NCBI GenBank assembly: GCA_030544215.1
Contig: JARZZO010000004.1
Coordinates: forward strand, 11,582,501 to 11,646,500
DNA length: 64,000 bases
Source of the DNA: Zantedeschia hybrid cultivar
Taxonomy: Eukaryota > Streptophyta > Magnoliopsida > Alismatales > Araceae
Reading direction: 5' to 3'
Shown: positions 27,017-37,825 of the stretch, piece after piece
Layout: each line of letters begins with the position of its first letter
Position numbering within the stretch: the stretch's first letter is position 1
Program-made: the position numbers and the translations under genes
The notes under the pieces: model-generated
Seen by the model: only the letters and a program-made list of their open reading frames with translations
What the model was told of the DNA's origin: nothing
Database searches by the model: none

Positions 27017-30000
27017 ATGCCACAGCTATGGCATGGAGGCCGGGAGAGGGGACGAGGGAAGAGGAGAGGAGGAGGAGCTGTCACTGGCCAGCGACCGACC
27101 ATGGAGATCGGGTGGCCGAGTAATGTGAGGCACGTCGCCCATGTCACCTTCGACCGGTTCCATGGGTTCCTGGGATTGCCAGTGGAGTTGGAGCCGGAGG
27201 TCCCCAGGAGGGCGCTAAGTGCAAGGTCCAGTGGTTACCCATGCTCGATCTCCACCTTATTCATGTCTTCTTGGAACCATAGTTTTCTTTAACATTAGTA
27301 TTGCGTTTCGAAAGACAGGAGTTAGCAGGTTCTGCCAACTTCTGTTCACATTACCATTGGGGTGTTCACTTGTTCTACTGGATAATATATGGATCGGTGA
27401 TACCGGTTGTTTGCGTATATATTGCTCTATCAATTCCGTCATTAATTTATATATTAGTAAAGTACATATATCATCATGCAGATTTTAGTGCAGGCGAACA
27501 ATTATATGAAAAATGTGAGAGTTTAATTAATTAGTATTTCAGAGCCTCAAGACCCCCTCTCCTCTTCCTCTCTCTTTCCCCTTGGTTGTCCTCCCTTGCA
27601 TTCCTCTAAAATCAATTTCAAGATCTACATAGCAACTTCGCAAATTCAATTTGTAAAGCGAATCAGTCTTAACCTCTCCATTTAGAAACATTGAGTTGGT
27701 AAGGGATTCAGTTAATTATCTGTTTGGAATTTGGATACAATTATTTAATGTTATATTTTGAAACATAAAGCCATTTTTTATGTCCAGATATCTTGCTGTT
27801 TATGGTACTCTTTCAAGAAGTTAGAAACGGTACTTACCTGTCGAAACAAGAAAGGATTCATTGTTCAATTCTCCAAATGTCAGGTTTATATTGAATAAGA
27901 ATCAAATGCCTTGTAGTTTCATCTGTCTTCTTAATCCATGTCGGTATTAACCTGTGGATGCATTTGTATGAAGTGTCTTAATTTACAATTTGTATGAGGT
28001 ATTTGTATTTAATCAAAAGGTGACTTTTCTAACCAAGTGTCTCTTTCACCATCAAATAACAATAGACCTTCTTTTCTACACAAATATCTTTGTCCGTGTA
28101 ATGATGGATCAGTAACCTGTTCCCTCTGCAGTGCGAATGTATTTGGAGTCTCGGTTGAATCTATGCAGTGCTCCTATGATCCCAGAGGGAATAGTGTACC
28201 TACAATACTCCTACTAATGCAAAGATGCTTGTATCTGCAAGGTGGCCTTCAGGTGTGTTTATTTGTTTTTTTGAATCCAGGCCATCTCTAAATTTCTTCT
28301 TTTGCTTCCTGTCTTTCTGAGATGTAAGATATGTGTTCACCATTCAAATGGAACTAAATATTCAGGCAGAAGGCATATTCAGAATTAACCCAGAGAACAG
28401 CCAAAAGGAGCATGTTAGAGACCAACTCAATAGTGGAATAATTCCTGATGGTATTGACGTGCATTGTTTGGCAGGTTTGATCAAGGTACGTGCATACCTG
28501 TCTCTGTGTGCATTTGTGTATGAATAGAGATCCTCTACGTCTAGGCTTGGACTGAACTCAGTCAGCAAAGAGAGGAGAAGATTTCAAAAAAAACCCTCAT
28601 ATGGTACTTTTCCTATTCCCGAGGAGGGTTTTTTTTTTAAAAGCCTCCCTCCTCCCCTTTATCTACTGACTGAGTTCAATCCAAACCACCGTATTCTTTT
28701 TGTATACTTACCCCTGTAGATTTAAAGCCGAAGCTTGATTCCATATAAAGAGCACAAGGCTGCACAACATAGACTCAGCAACTCGCAACAAATACATTTA
28801 GCCTTCCACAGTGAAAAGGGGGCATCTTATACTTCCCTTGCCCTACCATTTTCCTCTTGTTTAGCTTTAATAGGCATTGACATCACCATGATGCGCTTGG
28901 CTTTGCAGAAACGAACTTCTCTGAGAGCCGCTGTCAGTTTACAACCGTACAATCATGCAAAAATAAGCCCTATTTTGTTGACTTGATTGCCTGGCCCCAT
29001 AGATGAAAAAAATGGGCCTTTAATGTTCACTGCCAAGGAAATACTGTGAAAAGAGTGCATTGTTGCCTTCTATAGGGACTATTTATATCATCCCTTTTGT
29101 TATCATCCCTTTTGTTATAAAAGTTGCATGCATACTTCATTCTTACTCATTGCATGTTTCATTTTAGCCATACAACTTCATTTTCCTTGGCCTGTTTCTT
29201 CTTTTCCCCAGTATAGTGGAGGTATCAGCATGAAAACAAGAAAATTTTGTCAATATTGTCTTGGGGAATGAACTTGTGGGGAGTTTTTTTTTTATTATTT
29301 AATTTCTGTTGTAATACTAATGATAGAAAATTGTGCAACTTCATTTTTTTTGTACACTGAGATTCCTATCTTGATACTCTTGTAGGCTTGGTTTAGAAAA
29401 CTTCCAACTGGTGTCCTAGACTCCCTCACCCCTCAGCAAGTGATGCAATGCCAAACAGAAGAGGCGTGTGCTCAACTTGTGAAGCTTCTGCCTCCAACAG
29501 AGGCGGCACTGCTGGACTGGGCTGTCAATCTTATGGCTGATGTTGTTCAAGAGGAGCATCACAATAAGATGAATGCACATAATGTTGCAATGGTGTTCGC
29601 CCCAAACATGATCCAGGTAAACCCTCAAATAAAAGGATTTCCATAAATTATTTGTTCTCATTTATTTCTCCTTGTCAGTATGGAGTAAACCTCTTTCAAT
29701 GACTACAGCTTTGCTATTTTCTGAGGAAGCAAATAGTGTGAGGTGGGCACTCATGGTCCTTTGATAATTGCAGATGGCAGATCCTCTGATAGCATTGGCA
29801 CATGTTGTGCAAGTGATGAACCTCCTCAAAACACTGATTCTAAAAACGCTCGGGGAAAGACATGAATCTGTTTTGGAGGAAGCCTCAGCTTCTCATTCAG
29901 AGCCTTCAGATGACAGTGAACATCAAAATCCTCCCAAGGAAGAAGAGATAAAACATGTTTTTGTCCCAGATGAATCTCGCTTACAGGATACTTATCTTTT

Positions 30001-30301
30001 TTTTGAAGATAATTCCAGAAAAGACGGTCATCAACAGGCTATATCTGAAGTCACTGATTCTTCTTCTAATGAACAACCATGTGAACTTCTTAGAAGTGCT
30101 GACAGTCCAACAATGGTAGAACTAAATTATCAGAGGACGACGCTGCGACAAACATGTAGTTTTGGTTCGAAAAATGGCTTAAAGAAAGTAAATGAGCAAT
30201 CCGTTGTTCATGTGTCCATTCTCGCCGAGAAGCCAAAAGACGTCGGCATCATGAGCCACATAATTTCGAAAATTGAACTGGTGCAACCTTGGTGGTGGTG
30301 A
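27017..30301 (+). CDS. ROP GTPase-activating protein with CRIB motif (RopGAP)
   Basis: Five exons: 27017-27225, 28132-28252, 28366-28485, 29386-29616, 29774-30301. Junctions are GT-AG, 1,209 nt, 402 residues. The start is the first ATG after an in-frame TAA (27008-27010); Met29 is an alternative. Residues 29-54 (MEIGWPSNVRHVAHVTFDRF, then HGFLGLP) are the CRIB motif that binds active ROP. Residues ~82-240 are a RhoGAP domain: SVPTILLLMQ, AEGIFRIN with the catalytic Arg finger at residue 116, AGLIKAWFRKLP (exon 3/4 joint), LLDWAVNLMADVVQEE and MNAHNVAMVFAPNM. The product switches off plant Rho (ROP) GTPases in polar growth and wall patterning. The C-terminal 150 residues are acidic and then basic, of unknown role, ending QPWWW. 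The N-terminus is shorter than in many family members and lacks the usual poly-Glu run. The gene converges on VAMP727. Confidence 0.92.
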
Positions 30302-31235
30302 CTGTTCCTTCACAAGCTTGACAGAAAGATACATTGTTGTAGGTTGTGTAGTTCTATCCGACGCCTGCCTTTGGTACTTTGGGAGTTGAGGATTGTGCAT
30401 TCCTTTTCTATGCTTGTGTGCTCTGATCCCTCTAATTTATCATGAACGAAACTCCCACCCATGTTATTCCCTGACTATGTTGTCTGTGGACTTCCATGTG
30501 ACTCAGAGAACAGAAAATGGAGAATGTTTTCCAACAATGGATGCCAATAGGAAACGGAAGCAAATGTGAATGTCTTCCAAGACAGGAGCTCATGTAGAAC
30601 TGTGGTCCAAGGGTGTCTTATTAGAATGCCCGGGAGTGTGAAATGGCATTGAATAAAAACAACATGGCAAGTTCAGTTGCTGATAGCCAACATCACCTGT
30701 CCCATACACCTCACAAACAACCTGGCAAGCAATTTGGAAACTGTGTTATTCCATACCATGTGTCAAACTGGCTGCTTTAACCTAGACCAATATTGTCACA
30801 TACAATGACTGGGAGGCAAAGCAATGTTGTGTTCTCCCTATCTATCTTTTGTTCTCTTGTCATGTTGCAGTGTTCCATGTGCTATCAAAGCTCATGGTTA
30901 TGCTCTTAAGCCACACATCCTATTTATCATTGTCTGCAGATAAGGGACATTACTAAATAGTCTCACCTAGGTTAAGTGACAAGACAAAATATACTTAAAA
31001 CAATAGAGCCTACTTCACTCCCTATCTTAAGATTTTGCATTGGACAGACCAATAACTTCATCCATATAACAAAGAAATCAAATCACCATGATTAGCTTCC
31101 CCCCTTCCCAGAGTGTTATATGAATAGCAAAACTTTTCAGTTTGTAATGATTTGGGTCACCAGCATATGGGAACTCATCAGATATATGGTAGATGACATT
31201 CTTTGACTAGAAGAAGCTGATCGTTTTGCTTCTTT
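30302..31235. other. Convergent intergenic/3'UTR region between RopGAP and VAMP727
   Basis: Holds the 3' ends of two facing genes. A plus-strand AATAAA lies at about 30651-30656, 350 bases after the RopGAP stop, and is a plausible poly(A) signal. No other feature seen. Confidence 0.45.
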
Positions 31236-34200
31236 CTATCGGCTTTCAAAACAACCCTCACAGGTGATAAACCACAAGATGATTATAAGCACAAGGCAAA
31301 CCCCTGCAACAATTAACTTGAGTCTAAGATTTTCCAGCCACATTTTCCGGCGAAGCTGTCTGCCCTGCTTCTGGAAGCTGTCTGCCTAACAAAGATCACA
31401 GAAACAAAATAAGTCAGCACTTAGAGAAATCTTATTGGATCCACTTTATAAATTCAGGAAAAAGAAAACAAATACCTGGAACTGTAGGAGTTCAGTCTTA
31501 TCCACTAACAGTTCTATCTTCTCACCACGATCTAGAACCTAATAGAGGAGCTCATGTCAGCATGGAGGACATCTTTAAGTCAGAAACCCTGGAATCTCTA
31601 TAAATTAGTGGACATGTTTCTATTTTACAATGGATTAAAATGATTAAACTATCGGGATGGAAGTCTAGCAACAGAAAATAGGAAGAAAGAAATTTTTTAG
31701 ACCTTAAGAGAGTAGCGCTGAATCACTGTGTGATACATGACATAAAATTTCACAAACTTTAAATAGGCCAAGTGAAAACAGAATATTGCCATAGCTGCCA
31801 CTGGAAGATAAAAAATATGTTGACTGTGCAGGTGTGGCTTGAAAACTAGAGATTATTTTGTAATCAACAGACACTGATGTATCATTATCAAAACCTTTTT
31901 TTTGTGGAAAGAAATGTGGACTGCACCACCAATTTTATTGATGTATTAATAGAGATAGTACAATCAGAATATGATAGGTGAGATACCTATCATACAAAAC
32001 AAATAAAATAAGATCAGTTAACCTATCATACAAAACAAATAAAATAAGATTAATTAAGCAATTGCTTTGGACCAATCCTCAGCTGGCATGCCGAGTAAAT
32101 GTCTACTCCAATTGTAAAGACCTCCTACCTAGGCATTGAGGTAGGAGGTATTGATGTAGGAGGTCTTTTTTCTTATAAGCCGGTCCAACTCTTGTAGAAT
32201 CCAGCATAGGACTAAAGTCACTAGCAACTCTAGCTGGTTGAGGGACTCACACTCCTCCTGGGTGCTCACACCACCCACCCGTAAGAATCATCTTCCATTT
32301 CAACTAAAATTCTTGCATGTCCCAAAACCTTCTAAGAACTAATACTCTCACAAACTCTTCTAAGAACACCAAAGCAAGACACAATAACATTGAACACTTC
32401 TACATCCCACAATACGAAGGGTAACCCTTGAATTTTTATCCATTGCACTCCAGCAGAGCTTGTCGAATCTTCCTTGAAGGTGGCCATAGCATAACTGAAT
32501 CTTCCTTTACCCTTGACATCTTCCACATTTAACTTCTGACCATTCCAATTGCAAAGATTTAATAATAACATCCAAGTCTGCTCCCCTCTAGATTGGACAC
32601 CGATCAAACAACCTCTAAGTGTATCCATGTACTTGTGGAAAGCAAAGAACCATGGCACATCTACAATTGGACCCTTCACCTAACAAGGTACCTTCTCTTC
32701 ATAACCTTTACCATGCTTTCCCTGAGACTTTCTGCCCCTCTCCGTATCCCTGTATCTCTCTTCTCCCCTGCCTCCAATCTCCTGTTCGCTGCCATCCTAT
32801 TCGCCTCTCGCTCTCGTCGCTGCCGCCTCTCGTTGCTGCCATTGACATGTATTTACTGTGGACGTATAAAGTGGATGTATGGTCCTAGAAACTGTGGTAT
32901 TCATTATCATTACCAAAACCTTGCTGATTAGCTTTTCCATACATTTGATCTGATCTAGAGAGTGCATCAAACACAAGGTAAAGTACCCGTATCCGTCAGC
33001 AAACTCATGAACTAGATCTTTTGTTCTATAGAGCATGATCCACTCTTTCCCTGTAGGCTGTAGTTTGTTGACACTTGACAATTCGATCTTTCAACTACTC
33101 ATCCAACCAGTATTACTCCTTGTGATGTTCTTATGAACATATACCTTGACTGCTTTGCTTTCATCTCAATACTCAACATTGAAGTTGGTTTCTTAGACTA
33201 GTATGCTCCTGGACATTACTTGAGATGTAGAAAAGTTTAATCTCTCTTTTTGTAAACATGTATATAGACATGATTGTAGGCACACCCCATTAGATGGTTT
33301 TGCTATGAATCATTTGTGCCTGAAGAATAGAAGAAACCTTTATATCCAGAAAAAGCACCATTGGAACATTAGTGATGATAAACCTAAAGAATAGAAGAAA
33401 CCTCTATATCCAGAAAACGCATCGTTGGATTGGTACATCGAACACCTTTCAGATATCCACTTGTCACTTTGGTAGGAAGAAGATGTGAAAAGCCCTAGTA
33501 ATCATTATTTTGACATAAACAAGGGCATTTAACCAATAATACTTCTAACATAACATTCTGCAAATTATTTTCAAGCAAGTTCAACTTTGATAGCAAAGTT
33601 AATCTGGCATCATATTAAAAGAAAAACTGTAAAAAGTATTTGACAAAAGATATTGAAGGAATAAATGAAATGACTGGTCCCACTTTGAGGCCGGACACTA
33701 TTAGGTCAGTACATGTGAGAAAGACCTATGATGCGGGACAGAAATGGAGAAACCGGAGGAATGGCTCGGAGGCCCAAGAAGAAGAAGAAGAAAGGGGTAG
33801 AAGATGATGATGATAGCCAAAATTACCAAGTTAACCCTAGGCCCTCAAAAATAGAAAAATGCAGAAAATACAGGAAAATAGGAAAAAATCCTAAATGGGC
33901 TATAAGTGGGCCTTACTCATGTCCAAACAGGCTCAAATGAAATACAAAATGTATCAAAAGGTAACAAGAATATCCCCAAGCCACAGTGTGGCCTATGTTG
34001 CATTGTCCGTGCGCCCGCTCCTGCATCAATCTCCCATGGTTCGAAAAAATTCATCCTCGAATTTTAAAATGCGCCAGTATAAATATACAGACGACTGGAT
34101 CATCTATGGGAGTCTTCAAACAGAGGATCATATCAAGACTCATAAATTGGTCCACTGCATGTGAATCATAAAAGGTCTGCCATACAAGATCAATAAGATC

Positions 34201-36256
34201 CAATCCTAACTCCACAACTAATAGAGGATCTGAACTTTCTAGAGAAATGAGGTCATGACCACCACTGTATAATAAGTCAGCATCGAAAACAACAGCATCG
34301 AACATGTGCAACCTATAATCTACAAATAAATTGTGATCCTATGAATCCACAATTAATAGCTCACTAGCAGCTGTCAACAATGGGATGTCCTCAAATACAT
34401 CCTCTGATTGATCATCATTTATCGCTGGCGAGACTGTATCAAGTAACTTTGACGGTGTTTCTATTGCCTTAGGAGAATAAAGTGAAGAATCCGGAAATGT
34501 GAACTCACATCCATCAAAATGAGGGTGAAAGAGGGAGCATCGACATCTATCACAATCCATTGTAGCATGGCGCTCTGATAGCTAATCTTGACCCAAGTAA
34601 ATAGAAGAACTCTATAGAACTATAGTACACCAAGTTCCATCCATATAAGTAGTGGAGTGTCATGTAGTGACACCCTTAACCCGCCGATAGAACTCCACAA
34701 AAGCTCTATCACTCTCTACAAAAATATCGCCCGTCCTCAACAGTGAATCAACAATAGACTGAGGAATCACATTATCACTTGCTCGCCCATCTAAAATCAA
34801 TGTCGTCCATTCTCGATTCGGCAAGAACACATCAAAACGGAAATAGATGGAAGACATGTTGCAAGAAATTACTCCGGGACTCTAATTCTGATAGAATCAA
34901 TCAGTGGCATGCAGAACGCGGTGGCATAGGGGAAGCACCACTCTGGAGGTCACATTCCTGACATCAATTCATATAGGAGTTTCACTAAGAATACAACATT
35001 GTTGCCCATACACCTGAATAGGATATACTTCAGGAGATATTTGCATGTCAAAAGAGTTAGGCCACAGCTCCCCTCAGTTATGAACATAAATCAGAGATCT
35101 AATTGAAAACAAAGACTGCTCAAATTTATGCAGCATAAAACCACAAGCAGTAAATAGGCAGTGAAACACCAACTCATCCAGGAAACCCAATGGCAAACTA
35201 CTATTCCACCAATAAGAGATCAAACTGAATGATAATCTTAGGTATGTTTCTTTGTTCTTTGCGGTCATGAGTAGGAGGACATTAGCTAAAAATATCATTC
35301 CATTGAAGATGAAGGGAAAGCATGTAAGACTTCTCTCTGAATAATACCAGCAAAATAGCAAAGCATAAGTCAGATACTTTATTTTCTGGAGCAAAAGCCA
35401 TGATTAACTTTGTTTGGATCATATGGATAAACTAAAGCATAAATCAGATACTTTTTCTTTGGACAAAAACCAGGACTATATCTGTTTATATTATATTAAT
35501 AATCTATGGGAATACATTCCAAGAGTTTTCCTATACTCAGGAAGAGCTGTTTATTTTTATGCAAGGGAAAGAGATGTGCACCTTTTCAATGTTTTCCATT
35601 GTTATTTCTTTGACTTCTGCAATCTGAGCCTTTAATTCAGATATCTTGCTCATCTCTTCAGGGTGACTCATGCAATAGTTCATGTGTTCCTTCAGCCTTG
35701 GTCTGCTCCAAGGAAAGTTTGAATTATGATCAAATGTTCTTAAATTTTTCTTAAAAATTACTTAGGAAAGAACCAACTATACCAACCCAAATTCCCTGTC
35801 AAGGTTATATGCAATACTGAATCTATCTCCAAATAGATCGTCGTCGTCATCAGCAAGCGGGTGAGAGGCTTCTGCATTGATGCTAGCTCCATACCGCTGC
35901 ATAAAATCATCTTTGACTCCCTCCAGAAACACAAAAGGTAAACATCTCCCGGCTGCTTCATCGGCTACAACAAGAAAAACTAGAGGCAGGAAGAAAACAA
36001 ATCAAAAAATGTATGCAAAGTCACAGTGGGGATGTGCAACCTGCAGCTTAAGGGTGAGATTGATACCAAATCCAGAGTCCACAAGAAAGTTAAAAGTGTG
36101 GCCACCACATGAGTAAGTGAATTCATTGCTGCTTGATGGCAGTTTCTGTAGGCACTGGACAGCCACTGTGCTGAAATTTCCAGAGAATGATGTGTGCTCT
36201 GCAAGCACTACTGTGCCCCTTGCAACAAAGCTGTATATCAGAGGTTGTTTACTCAT
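31236..36256 (-). CDS. VAMP727: R-SNARE VAMP727 (longin, acidic insertion)
   Basis: Five exons on the minus strand: 36256-36067, 35979-35787, 35702-35582, 31538-31476, 31385-31236. All are GT-AG; 717 nt, 238 residues. The longin domain starts MSKQPLIYSFVARGTVVLAE. Residues ~94-118 add an acidic stretch (ASHPLADDDDDLFGDRF) that within the VAMP72 group marks VAMP727. The SNARE coil (about 140-200) contains KVLDRGEKIELLVDKTE with the zero-layer Arg at residue 172. A single transmembrane helix (about 212-230) and a short lumenal tail finish the protein. VAMP727 pairs with SYP22/VTI11/SYP51 to fuse late endosomes with the vacuole and is known for seed storage-protein delivery. Intron 4 is 3.9 kb and holds retroelement debris. 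The length matches the family (about 240). Confidence 0.93.
31986..32050. repeat. Direct repeat, 29 bp x 2
   Basis: CCTATCATACAAAACAAATA plus AAATAAGAT occurs at 31986-32014 and again at 32022-32050 in VAMP727 intron 4. Confidence 0.8.
32118..32281 (-). mobile_element. TRIM LTR fragment in VAMP727 intron 4
   Basis: On the reverse strand it reads GGGTGGGTGGTGTGAGCACC, GAGTGTGAGTCCCTCAACC and AGCTAGAGTTGCTAGTGACT, the same as the LTRs at 59155 and 59454. It ends in the hairpin-like ACCTCCTACCTAGGCATTGAGGTAGGAGGT region. The TGTTATG / CATAACA tips are missing, so it is a worn copy. It has the same orientation as the host gene. Confidence 0.6.
32332..32679 (-). pseudogene. LINE ORF1-like (DUF4283-type) fragment
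   Basis: A 115-codon reverse-strand frame contains GRFSYAMATFKEDST and VQWIKIQGLPFVLWDVEVF. This resembles the W-(V/I)-x-I-x-GLPxxLW motif of plant LINE ORF1/DUF4283 proteins. No start-to-stop gene or reverse transcriptase follows. It sits in VAMP727 intron 4 and is best read as a retroelement scrap. Confidence 0.45.
33321..33430. repeat. Tandem duplication, 65-bp period
   Basis: AATAGAAGAAACCTYTATAT CCAGAAAA..GC followed by TTGGA occurs at about 33325 and 33390 with two or three changes. Confidence 0.65.
33729..34860 (-). mobile_element. Degraded LTR retroelement segment in VAMP727 intron 4
   Basis: On the minus strand a block ends TGTCCCGCATCA at 33729. If the LTR start is TGATGCAGGAGCG at 34029, upstream DNA (34030 to about 34860) holds broken reverse-strand frames with LILDGRASDNVIPQSIVDSL and HFKIRG-stop just before the LTR, as expected of the 3' part of a retroelement. 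Alternatively, a solo unit runs 33729-34310, flanked by ACCTA at 33724-33728 and 34311-34315. The two readings cannot be settled by eye. Start motif and internal wording are shared with 15800-16312. Confidence 0.4.
34861..35581 (-). other. Remainder of VAMP727 intron 4
   Basis: AT-rich. Two short similar stretches (CATAARTCAGATACTTT with a following TGGA, near 35365 and 35440) are 75 bases apart. Otherwise nothing recognised. Confidence 0.45.
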
Positions 36257-37825
36257 AGCTTTAACGCAGAGTTAAAGTCACTTCCTAGATATCTGCACGG
36301 ATGCAACACGTCACTCTCCCATGAGCAAAACCCAGTGGCAGCAACAACAGATGTTCAGATATGGCAGAAAATGAAAAGAACATAGCCAGAAAAAGTTCTG
36401 AAAATGTTTCATCACACAATGTAGCTAGGTGTGAACATTTCAAAATATACCTGTTCGAGGAATCCCTTGAGTCAAGGAATATGCACTTCAGAAACGTAGG
36501 GTTAACTAGGTATTGGGGGCGCCTTGTGAATCCTTCTCAGGGCGGTTTTGGCGAGGTCCCTCAACTATCAAAACCGTAGCCGAATTTAAACAGGGGAATG
36601 CGCAGCCCAGCCAGTTCGTGACCGGCTGTTGGGTTTGGTAGTTGAGGGGTACCCACTGCTCTATGTCCGAGGGAACAGGGGCATTTTGTGCCCTCCCCTT
36701 AAGCTGTGGACATTTTAAGCTCTGGATGAAAGCAGATTTTTTGAATTTTAAAGTTATAGGTGGGCCAAATTCCATCTGTATTCACTTAAAATCAAGACAC
36801 AAAATCAAAGCACATGTTACAAGAGTGAAGAGGCCAGAAAATTTTACGAGAAATATGAACTATATATCCAATTTGATGAGAATATATTTTTATAAAATTT
36901 GAGATTCACGACTAAATTTTAGATAATAGAAAAACGCCTACCAATTTAACTCACCTAAAGCCACAGAAAAAAATGTACTACATTTTATATATTTATGTTT
37001 TCATGTTAACACGAAAACAATTCAACTGTCCCCGGAAAAAAGTGATCCTCTTCGATGATTCAACATTTACGAGAAGTTATAATTCGTGAATCCGACCCTT
37101 GATTCCTCAAGTAGAAACGTAGGGTTAACTAGGTATTCACCCCCGTTAGAGAAGCAGAAAATTCGAAAACTTCATTGGAAACCACAAGATTTGATTCCGT
37201 TATCTATATCACAAAAGTTAAGGGCCACGAAGAGGACGTCTTTCACACGTTCTAGTACGGTTTTCTTCGTGGGATTCCTGGAAATCTCAAACACAGGCTG
37301 TGGATTGGATTCCCCATTTCCCACGGACACAAACAAAGAGATGAAAACTGCCGAGCTGCATCACGATGTAGAGCTTCCGGTAAGAATAATAATATTAGAC
37401 TGCTGGTACTTTACATGTGAAGCATGACATGATGAAGAAATGCGTTGTACGTAGGGTTCAACAGATATAAGTACGTTCTTGTGAAGAAGATTCCATGTTG
37501 TGAAGGAAAAACGACACAAAATCACGGACTCCGAGCTGAAGCTGCTGGAAACATGCAACAGGTTTTAACTGGAAGTATGCACATGAAAACAGGCCCCCTT
37601 TGTCTGATGTGTGAAGGGCAAAGCAAGCACAGCTCCTGCAGCTTCTTACAACAGCACCACGGACTAGGCAATGGCTGGCTTCTATTGACAAGCGGTTTTA
37701 TTACAGAACATGCCAATTCTTCTGCAGAATTCCTTAGAATCTCTTTCGACAGAAGGGATGGGGGTAAACCCATCAATATCAAGGTCAAGAACAGAGGAGA
37801 GCATGGTTCAGTAACCAAGGATTGT
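36257..37825. other. VAMP727 upstream / MMTAG2 downstream intergenic region
   Basis: Contains the VAMP727 promoter and 5' leader and the 3' UTR of the MMTAG2 homologue. A 25-bp perfect direct repeat (36490-36514, 37113-37137) brackets about 600 bases. The ORFs here are short and unlikely to be real. Confidence 0.45.
36490..37137. repeat. 25-bp perfect direct repeat pair, 623 bp apart
   Basis: AGAAACGTAGGGTTAACTAG plus GTATT is present at 36490-36514 and 37113-37137 with no mismatch. The intervening DNA has no recognised family, no poly(A) tail and no TIRs. Confidence 0.85.

Noticed and set aside
26833..27123. 96-codon ORF at the RopGAP start
   Set aside because: It is out of frame with the CRIB motif and ends before it. 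The 27017 start gives the continuous RopGAP frame.
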